A stretch of DNA of 13,257 nucleotides from CAYLZO01 sp964387775 (GTDB lineage: Bacteria > Chloroflexota > Anaerolineae > JAAYZQ01): assembly GCA_964387775.1 (NCBI GenBank), contig CAYLZO010000149.1, positions 1-13,257 of the forward strand, read 5' to 3'. Shown piece after piece: positions 1 through 4,001 of this stretch. Under the pieces are notes generated by a model. The model did no database searches, was not told the origin of the DNA, and saw only the letters and a list, made by a program, of their open reading frames with translations. A program made the translations under genes and the position numbers. The number at the start of each line of letters is the position of its first letter. The first letter of the stretch is position 1.

Positions 1-20
1 TCCCCTGGAGAAGGAATAAT

Positions 21-125
21 ATGCCTGAAGAAGAACCGAAAGACCTGTCCGATATTAATTATACGCCCCCGGACGAAGACTGGATGGAGCCGGCGGTCGA
101 GTTTTCGACGGGCAGCGTCCCATAG
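21..125 (+). CDS. 5' stub of an unknown gene joined to antisense pheA
   Basis: An ATG with a good purine-rich ribosome site (GGAGAAGGA just upstream) opens a 34-residue frame beginning MPEEEPKDLSDINYTPPDED. From about residue 22 on, the frame simply reads the antisense strand of pheA codons (ENSTAGSI on the other strand) and stops by chance. The acidic N-terminus therefore probably belongs to an unrelated gene whose body has been lost or lies elsewhere, fused here to a broken pheA end. I do not recognise the protein. It could also be a chance frame, but the strong Shine-Dalgarno sequence argues that at least the start is real. Confidence 0.35.
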   Translation: MPEEEPKDLSDINYTPPDEDWMEPAVEFSTGSVP

Positions 126-265
126 TCGGCCTGGCCCGCCTCGACAGCCTCCAGGATGCCTGCAAAGCCGGGGCAGGGCAGCGTTTCGACCTCGGGGCCG
201 AAAAACTGGTGGATGGCCTCTTCGGAATAGGCGCCGTGCTCGCCTTGGAAAGCGACTCGGGTCAT
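59..265 (-). pseudogene. pheA: prephenate dehydratase, truncated after the N-terminal portion
   Basis: PheA converts prephenate to phenylpyruvate in phenylalanine synthesis. The frame opens MTRVAFQGEHGAYSEEAI and reaches the hallmark PVENSTAGSI of the periplasmic-binding-like catalytic domain at about residue 61, exactly as in the family. It then ends with seven unrelated residues (QSSSGGV). Family members are about 270-300 residues with a second catalytic lobe and an ACT regulatory domain, so more than three quarters is missing, including the catalytic Thr-Arg-Phe motif. The start is well supported by AGGAGGTG five bases upstream of ATG. It lies directly downstream of aroH, and inference from the junction suggests the two once overlapped as ATGA. 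The break sits near position 83-88. It may be a genuine rearrangement or an assembly join. Confidence 0.85.
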
Positions 266-277
266 GTTTCACCTCCT

Positions 278-349
278 GGTAGTGGTTACGCAGTAAGTGA
301 TAATGTGGAGGACGTCCTCCACATTATCACTTACCGTGTTACCACTACC
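278..349. mobile_element. 72-bp palindromic MITE-like element between aroH and pheA
   Basis: The central 42 bases (293-334) are a perfect dyad with no spacer, centred on GGACGTCC. Flanking arms extend the symmetry to 72 bases, with GGTAGTGGT at one end and ACCACTACC at the other, giving 33 of 36 arm positions paired. The element is bracketed by the direct repeat CACCTCCT (270-277 and 350-357; nine bases if the following G is counted), which looks like a target-site duplication. On the minus strand that repeat is AGGAGGTG, the pheA ribosome site. The core is shared, with four symmetric transitions, by the palindrome at 2732-2787. It encodes no transposase, so mobilisation in trans is inference. 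In RNA it would fold into one long hairpin between two cistrons. Confidence 0.75.
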
Positions 350-713
350 CACCTCCTGACAGGTCGGGGCGGAGCGCTGCCGCGCCGCGCAGGTAGACGT
401 GGCGGATGGCCGCCTGGGGCACGTCGGTATTCCAGTGGACGAGCACGCGCACACAGCGGGGCAGCCCGCCGGGCACCGGGATCTCGCGGCCGTCGAGCAG
501 GGCCACGTGACCCCAGCCCAGCTCGCGGGCGGCCTGGGCCGGGAAGGCGGCCGTCAGGTCTTTGGTGACGGTGAACAGCGCGCTGGCGACGTCCTCCACC
601 TGCACGCCGTTGGCCTCGACGACGCAGTCGAGCAGTTCACGCGTCGCGGCCAGGATGGCAGCGGCGGTGTCGCTTTCGACGGTGGTTGCGCCCCGGATGC
701 CTCGACAGGGCAT
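345..713 (-). CDS. aroH: chorismate mutase, AroH type
   Basis: Catalyses the chorismate-to-prephenate rearrangement, the committed step toward phenylalanine and tyrosine, as a cytosolic trimer of the Bacillus AroH fold. The 122 residues match the usual 115-127. Family landmarks are in place: RGIRGATTVE with Arg7, Glu77 in REIPVPGG, Arg89 in RCVRV, Tyr107 in RHVYL and Arg115 in ALRPDL, equivalent to the B. subtilis active-site residues Arg7, Glu78, Arg90, Tyr108 and Arg116. GGGAGG precedes the ATG. The gene is the first cistron after an attenuator and is followed by pheA, the next pathway step. Its last residue and stop codon come from the inserted palindrome. Without the insertion the protein would end GGET and overlap pheA. 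Confidence 0.95.
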   Translation of the reverse strand: MPCRGIRGATTVESDTAAAILAATRELLDCVVEANGVQVEDVASALFTVTKDLTAAFPAQAARELGWGHVALLDGREIPVPGGLPRCVRVLVHWNTDVPQAAIRHVYLRGAAALRPDLSGGG

Positions 714-748
714 AAACTACCTCCCAATAGGAACTGCGTCTCGCTCAC

Positions 749-786
749 AGCCCCCGTCCCGGGGGCGTCGCCCCGGGGACGGGGCT
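749..786. other. GC-rich imperfect hairpin in the aroH leader
   Basis: A nearly complete inverted repeat built of C and G runs (AGCCCC..GTCCC..GGGGCG with its complement) lies between the attenuator terminator and the aroH ribosome site. It has no downstream T-run on either strand, so it is not an intrinsic terminator. It is flanked by the near-identical direct repeats CTCCCAATAG (721-730) and CCCCCAATAG (801-810). It could be an insulating or stabilising RNA stem or a short insertion. I cannot tell which. Confidence 0.45.
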
Positions 787-810
787 TCGAGCGGTCATGC
801 CCCCCAATAG

Positions 811-842
811 AAAAAAAGCGTGGAGCCGGTTGCTCCACGCTT
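811..842 (-). terminator. intrinsic terminator of the aromatic attenuator
   Basis: Reading the minus strand, an 11-bp stem with no mismatch (AAGCGTGGAGC pairing with GCTCCACGCTT) closes a five-base AACCG loop, and a T-run follows immediately. It lies between the leader-peptide stop and aroH, so it would stop transcription before the structural genes unless an alternative fold forms. The loop and left arm are complementary to a segment upstream in the leader, which is the classical antiterminator arrangement. Confidence 0.88.
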
Positions 843-867
843 CCCAGATTGCGTCCCGTTTTTCAGG

Positions 868-978
868 CTACTTCTGGCAGTCTCCCGCAGCGCAAAGCAC
901 CGGCATCCAGCCGGGAAAATAATAGTAGCCAAAAAAGTTGCCGGTGCCTCGGTTGTGCGCGGCTCGCCGCTCGAACAC
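868..978 (-). CDS. aromatic leader peptide of the aroH-pheA attenuator
   Basis: A 36-codon frame starts at GTG, eight bases after AGGAG, and ends in TAG. Codons 14-24 read NFFGYYYFPGW: three Phe, three Tyr and one Trp in eleven codons, far above chance. The product is not expected to act as a protein. Its translation senses charged tRNA-Phe, tRNA-Tyr and possibly tRNA-Trp. The codon run falls exactly in the loop of a nine-bp RNA hairpin (939-947 with 897-905), and the peptide ends shortly before the terminator. A longer in-frame ATG start lies upstream of the promoter and cannot be used by this transcript. Leader peptides of this kind are known for trp and phe operons. This exact peptide I do not recognise. 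Confidence 0.85.
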   Translation of the reverse strand: MFERRAAHNRGTGNFFGYYYFPGWMPVLCAAGDCQK

Positions 979-1006
979 GGTATCCACTCCTGCCAAGAAT
1001 GCGGAG

Positions 1007-1035
1007 ATGATAGCACGAAATGAAGAATCTGTCAA
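1007..1035 (-). promoter_or_regulatory. sigma70-type promoter of the aroH leader
   Basis: TTGACA (1035-1030), a 17-base spacer and TATCAT (1012-1007) on the minus strand, with TGC just before the -10 box. The expected start near 1000 puts the leader-peptide ribosome site about ten bases into the transcript. The stretch from TTTGACAGATTC to TTTCGTGCTA is nearly the same as in the promoter at 2682-2710. Confidence 0.8.
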
Positions 1036-1086
1036 ATCGGCAAAGGGAGCAACAGCCCCATGCTGATCGCCTCGTGCCCATCCCAC

Positions 1087-1115
1087 TTGCCAGGCACCCG
1101 CTTTTCGAGTATAAT
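1087..1115 (+). promoter_or_regulatory. sigma70-type promoter of the MBL-RNase H pair
   Basis: TTGCCA (1087-1092), exactly 17 bases, then a consensus TATAAT (1110-1115). It is divergent from the aroH promoter, with about 50 bases between the two -35 boxes. The expected start near 1122 leaves a leader of about 128 bases before the coding start, containing the hairpin at 1143-1170. Confidence 0.78.
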
Positions 1116-1142
1116 GCGGACGGTAGGGGTCAGGTGTTGGCT

Positions 1143-1170
1143 GATGGGGGTGGGTTTACCCACCCCCATC
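1143..1170. other. leader hairpin upstream of the MBL gene
   Basis: GATGGGGGTGGGT and its exact complement are separated by only TT, with a further GTTG/CAAC pairing outside (1136-1139 and 1174-1177). The CAACGT at 1174-1179 can instead pair with ACGTTG at 1198-1203, so the outer bases have two possible partners. No T-run follows, so it is not a terminator. It could be a transcript-stabilising stem, a protein site or another small palindromic insertion. Confidence 0.6.
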
Positions 1171-1249
1171 CGTCAACGTACAACCACTACTACGCGGACG
1201 TTGAGGGCAAAGGACGTGCCAGCTCCTCATCTATTGCTTGGGAGACGAC

Positions 1250-2098
1250 ATGCTACGGGAACGAGTCACAGAAGACGTCTTTATTTTTGTCAGCGATCTC
1301 TACGCTGAGGTGGGCGCCACGGTTATCCTCACCCCTGAGGGGGCCATTGTCGTGGATACCCTTCCCTTTCCCCAGGAAACGGAACAGGTCCGGCAATTCG
1401 CTCTGGAGCGGTCCCCGGCCGGGATCCAGTACGTCATCAACACCCACCACCACGCCGATCACATTTATGGCAGTTACCTCTTTCCGGAGGCTGAACTCAT
1501 CGCCCACCGGCTGTGCCGCCAGATCCTGCTCAAGGTCGGGGAGGAGAGCCTGGCCCAGGCGAAAGCGCAGACGCCGGCCCTGGCCCCTGTTCAGTTGCGT
1601 ATCCCCCAACTGGTTTTTGAGACCGAGCTCCTCATCCGGCTGGGTGAAAAGACGATCCATCTGGTGTACGCGCCGGGCCACACCGAAGACGGCATCACCG
1701 TCCACATGCGAGAGGACAAGGTGCTGGTCGCCAGCGACCTGATGACGCCGGTCCCTCTGTTGGTCCGGGGCGACATGGACGAATTGATCCGCTCTCTGCG
1801 GGTCGTCAAGACGCTGAACCTGGAGAACGTCATCCAGGGGCACGGCGGCGTGCTGCTCCGGGGCGAGATCGACGAGATGGTGGACAGCAACATCGCCTAC
1901 CTGCGCACCATCCGCAAGCGGGTGAAAGCCATCGTGGACAAGGGCGGCTCCAAGGCCGATCTGGAGGAGATTACGCTCGAGGAATGTGGCAAGTCCCGCA
2001 TCGCCCTGGGCGGTCTCGTCCAACGCCTGCACATGGCTAACCTGGAGTATCTTTACAACAAGATGGCCGACTCCTTCGGACAAAACGGTCAAGGCTGA
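1250..2098 (+). CDS. MBL-fold metallo-hydrolase
   Basis: A 282-residue cytosolic hydrolase of the metallo-beta-lactamase fold. The metal-binding set is intact: THHHADH (His66, His68, Asp70, His71), His144 in APGHTEDG, Asp163 in ASDLM and His198 in QGHGG. This supports a two-metal active site, but the substrate cannot be named. A C-terminal helical stretch of about 80 residues (from the IDEMVDSNIAYL segment on) follows the catalytic core and probably shapes the substrate pocket. I chose the ATG at 1250 because GGGAG lies five bases upstream. An in-frame TTG at 1238 would overlap that site. The RNase H-like gene follows after 16 bases, so the two are probably one transcript. Confidence 0.88.
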   Translation: MLRERVTEDVFIFVSDLYAEVGATVILTPEGAIVVDTLPFPQETEQVRQFALERSPAGIQYVINTHHHADHIYGSYLFPEAELIAHRLCRQILLKVGEESLAQAKAQTPALAPVQLRIPQLVFETELLIRLGEKTIHLVYAPGHTEDGITVHMREDKVLVASDLMTPVPLLVRGDMDELIRSLRVVKTLNLENVIQGHGGVLLRGEIDEMVDSNIAYLRTIRKRVKAIVDKGGSKADLEEITLEECGKSRIALGGLVQRLHMANLEYLYNKMADSFGQNGQG

Positions 2099-2114
2099 TC
2101 GCGGGCAGTTCATC

Positions 2115-2675
2115 ATGGACCACGTGCAAGAACTCGCGGCGGCGATTGCCGCCCTGGACCCGGCCCAAAGGCGCCGGTTGTTTCAACTCCTCGACGAGCA
2201 GAAAAACACGCCCGGTCAGGAGCGGAGTCAAGCCTCCTTGCCGATCCCGGCAACTTTCTCGTCGGCTCAGTCGCCGGATTACGGGCTGACGTTCGACGGC
2301 GGCAGCAAGGGCAACCCGGGCTGGGGCTATGGCAGCTATGCCATCACCCGGGTGCAAGATGGCGCCCAACGCCTGGAGCGGCTGGACCTCGGCGACGGCT
2401 ACACCAACAACGAGGCCGAGTACGACACGTTGATCGCCGCCCTGCAAGACCTCATCGGCCGCATCCAGGAGGCCGGTCGCGATCCTGAGGAATTCTCTCT
2501 GGAAGTGCGTGGCGACAGCCTGCTGGCCATCAACCAGATCAAAGGCGAGTGGAAGGCCAAGGAGCCCCGCATGCGCGCCCGGCGCGACCAATGCCGGCGG
2601 CTGCTGGCTCGGTTTGGCCAGGTGAAACTGGTGGCCCATCCGCGTGAAGAGAGCGTTCGGATTTTGGGTCATTGA
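2115..2675 (+). CDS. RNase H-like protein with unusual C-terminus
   Basis: RNase HI-type proteins cut RNA in RNA-DNA hybrids with a two-metal D-E-D-D site. After about 55 variable residues the core begins TFDGGSKGNPG with Asp61, then Glu100 in TNNEAEYDTLIAAL and Asp134 in VRGDSLLAINQI. The sequence then runs to HPREESVRILGH and stops at 186 residues. The usual segment after the PREE motif, with the fourth catalytic Asp in an N..AD.LAN motif, is absent, although the terminal His186 might stand in. I have an impression of a branch of this family that ends in a similar GH, so this may be a family trait and not a truncation. The ribosome site is weak, which fits translational coupling to the MBL gene. 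Confidence 0.8.
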   Translation: MDHVQELAAAIAALDPAQRRRLFQLLDEQKNTPGQERSQASLPIPATFSSAQSPDYGLTFDGGSKGNPGWGYGSYAITRVQDGAQRLERLDLGDGYTNNEAEYDTLIAALQDLIGRIQEAGRDPEEFSLEVRGDSLLAINQIKGEWKAKEPRMRARRDQCRRLLARFGQVKLVAHPREESVRILGH

Positions 2676-2681
2676 TGCCGT

Positions 2682-2710
2682 TTGACAGATTCGCTGTTTC
2701 GTGCTACACT
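2682..2710 (+). promoter_or_regulatory. promoter of the T-box leader
   Basis: A consensus TTGACA (2682-2687), 17 bases, and TACACT (2705-2710), with TGC preceding the -10 box. It starts seven bases after the RNase H stop codon. The expected transcription start is near 2717, so the palindrome at 2732 is at the very 5' end of the RNA. The spacer matches the aroH promoter spacer at 13 of 17 positions. Confidence 0.8.
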
Positions 2711-2731
2711 TTGGTCCAGTTGGGGGGTATG

Positions 2732-2787
2732 GTTCTTGGTAAGCGATAGTGTGAGGGACGTCCCTCACACTATCGCTTACCAAGAAC
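2732..2787. repeat. 56-bp perfect palindrome related to the 278-349 element
   Basis: Two 28-base arms with no spacer and no mismatch, centred on GGGACGTCCC. The inner 21 bases per arm share 17 with the aroH-pheA palindrome. All four differences are transitions matched by the complementary change on the other arm. The outer seven bases (GTTCTTG) differ from the first element. AGTTG occurs just left (2718-2722) and right (2788-2792), but the left copy is separated from the dyad by nine extra bases, so a target duplication is only possible. It lies between promoter and T-box and would form a 5' RNA hairpin. Confidence 0.75.
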
Positions 2788-2794
2788 AGTTGAA

Positions 2795-3106
2795 TAGATA
2801 ACGGCTGAGAAGGGAACGAGTAAGCGCGGGGATCGTGCAGAGAGTCCGGCCTCGGGGTGCAAGCCGGATACGGGAAATGCGCTGAAAATCCTCCTGGAGC
2901 CGCCAACCGAACGTCTGCCCCGAGCAATGAGAAGGGCTGGATCAGTAGGCTTGGCCGGAATCGCCCACCGTTAATCAGGGCGCAGGTATCGTCCGGCTTG
3001 GAGGAGGGACTGTACCTGACAGAGTGAGCGGTAACGCTAAGAAGGGTGGTACCGCGGGGGTGCTGTGCAGGCGCTCTCGTCCCTTGTAGGGATGAGGGCG
3101 TTTTTT
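2795..3106 (+). promoter_or_regulatory. T-box riboswitch, isoleucine type, for AlaX-ileS
   Basis: The diagnostic T-box AAGGGTGGTACCGCGG sits at 3042-3057 and offers TGGT to pair with an uncharged ACCA tRNA end, fitting the A discriminator of tRNA-Ile. In Stem I, AGTA (about 2819-2822) faces GAA (2885-2887) across the GCGC/GCGC stem, forming the loop-E motif, with ATC at 2888-2890 as the likely Ile specifier. A distal GC-rich loop (CCGG..CCGG) lies between. An intrinsic terminator closes the leader. Uncharged tRNA-Ile would favour read-through into the editing protein and ileS. The specifier choice is read from position and supported by the downstream ileS. Confidence 0.88.
3072..3106 (+). terminator. 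T-box regulated intrinsic terminator
   Basis: A 12-base stem (CGCTCTCGTCCC with GGGATGAGGGCG, including two G-U pairs) closes a TTGTA loop and is followed by six T. It directly follows the T-box sequence, the normal arrangement for a tRNA-controlled terminator. Confidence 0.88.
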
Positions 3107-3137
3107 GGTTCCAGAAGGCACACGAATGGGGAAAAGT

Positions 3138-3848
3138 ATGACAGAGCAGCTTTACCTGCTGGATAGCTACCTGAAGGAATTCGACGCCGTCGTGACCGCC
3201 ACCGACGGCCAGGCCGTGGCCCTCGACCGGACGGCGTTTTATCCCGGTGGGGGCGGGCAACCCCACGACGTGGGCGAGTTGTCGTGGGACGGCGGAGAAT
3301 CGCAGGTGGTCAAGGTCAAGAAGCGGGGCGCGGAGGTGTGGCACACTCTGGCGGGCGACGTGCCGCCCGAAGGCACACAAGTCCGCGGGGCGCTCGACTG
3401 GGAGCGACGCTACCGGCTCATGCGCACCCACACGGCTCTGCACGTGCTGTGCGGCGTCGTCTGGCGCGACTATGGCGCGTCCGTGACCGGCGGCAACATA
3501 GAGCCTCTGAAAGGCCGCATGGATTTTGAGTTCGAGACGATGCGCAGAGAGCTGGTGGACGAGATCGAGGCCAGCGTCAACGCCGAGGTCGACAAAGACC
3601 GCCCGGTGCGCATCAACATCCTGCCTCGGGAGGAGGCGTTTCAGATCCCGGACCTGATCCGGACCAAGATCAACCTGCTGCCGCCGCAAATTCAGGAGGT
3701 GCGCACCGTCGAGATCGTGGGCCTGGACCTGCAAGCCGACGGCGGGACCCACGTGGCCAACACGGAAGAGGTGGGCCAGGTGCGCGTCGTCGATTACAAG
3801 AGCAAAGGGGCGATCAACAAGCGGATCTACATCGAGCTGGATGCGTGA
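3138..3848 (+). CDS. AlaX-like trans-editing tRNA hydrolase
   Basis: A 236-residue protein of the AlaRS editing-domain family, which deacylates mischarged tRNA (classically Ser- or Gly-tRNA-Ala) in the cytosol. It has the opening TAFYPGGGGQPHDVG glycine motif, a zinc-type HxxxH (His98, His102 in RTHTALH) and GGTHV with His205. The position that is Cys in the usual CGGTHV metal site is Asp201 here. I chose ATG 3138 because MTEQLYLLDSYL matches the family start. ATG 3126, preceded by AGAAGG, would add MGKS. It is the first gene behind an isoleucine T-box and precedes ileS by 153 bases, so it should be induced when tRNA-Ile is uncharged, which is unexpected for an alanine-editing factor. Confidence 0.85.
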   Translation: MTEQLYLLDSYLKEFDAVVTATDGQAVALDRTAFYPGGGGQPHDVGELSWDGGESQVVKVKKRGAEVWHTLAGDVPPEGTQVRGALDWERRYRLMRTHTALHVLCGVVWRDYGASVTGGNIEPLKGRMDFEFETMRRELVDEIEASVNAEVDKDRPVRINILPREEAFQIPDLIRTKINLLPPQIQEVRTVEIVGLDLQADGGTHVANTEEVGQVRVVDYKSKGAINKRIYIELDA

Positions 3849-3882
3849 CCTTAAACCACCCCGAAGAGAGGAGGGTTTTCGA

Positions 3883-3912
3883 GGAGATGCTAGCCTGTAA
3901 CCGACCATCTCC
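3883..3912. other. small inverted repeat in the AlaX-ileS spacer
   Basis: GGAGATG and CATCTCC are exact complements 16 bases apart in the 153-base gap between the two cistrons. No T-run follows. It may be an mRNA processing or stabilising stem. The rest of the gap holds the short tandem repeat at 3955-3978 and a strong ileS ribosome site (GGAGGAGGA). Confidence 0.35.
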
Positions 3913-3954
3913 CCGCTCGATTGGGCACTCTGAGATCGGCATAAGCTGACCAAT

Positions 3955-3978
3955 CTATCAACCTACCAACCTACCATC
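3955..3978. repeat. three-unit 8-bp tandem repeat
   Basis: CTATCAAC, CTACCAAC and CTACCATC follow each other without gaps, 24 bases before the ileS start. It is one of three short tandem tracts of different sequence in this window, the others being inside ileS and at the lspA end. Confidence 0.6.
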
Positions 3979-4001
3979 ATTCCGATTTCGGAGGAGGAAC
4001 C

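Larger units (their letters stand above)
811..1000 (-). promoter_or_regulatory. ribosome-mediated transcription attenuator for aroH-pheA
   Basis: The leader can form two exclusive folds. In fold A, segment 1 (GCACCGGCA, 947-939 on the minus strand) pairs with segment 2 (TGCCGGTGC, 905-897), leaving the terminator hairpin free. In fold B, segment 2 (GCCGGTGCTT, 904-895) pairs with GGAGCAACCGGC (836-825), using six pairs, one bulged A, three more pairs and two G-U pairs. That consumes the left arm and loop of the terminator. A ribosome stalled on the Phe/Tyr/Trp codons covers segment 1 and frees segment 2, giving antitermination when aromatic charging is low. The pairing is read from the sequence and the mechanism is known from enteric operons. 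Its operation here is inferred. Confidence 0.82.

Noticed and set aside
278..349. Palindrome as an intrinsic terminator between aroH and pheA
   Set aside because: No T-run follows and the pheA ribosome site abuts it. The direct repeats favour insertion.
868..1086. 72-residue version of the leader frame starting at ATG 1086
   Set aside because: That start lies upstream of the TTGACA/TATCAT promoter, so the transcript would not include it. The GTG at 978 with AGGAG fits better.
1143..1170. Leader hairpin as an intrinsic terminator of an upstream gene
   Set aside because: No T-run on either strand and no gene on the plus strand upstream to terminate.
2037..3953. 638-residue minus-strand open frame across RNase H, T-box and AlaX genes
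   Set aside because: It is antisense to clear genes and a riboswitch, has no recognisable domain, and arises from GC-rich codon bias.
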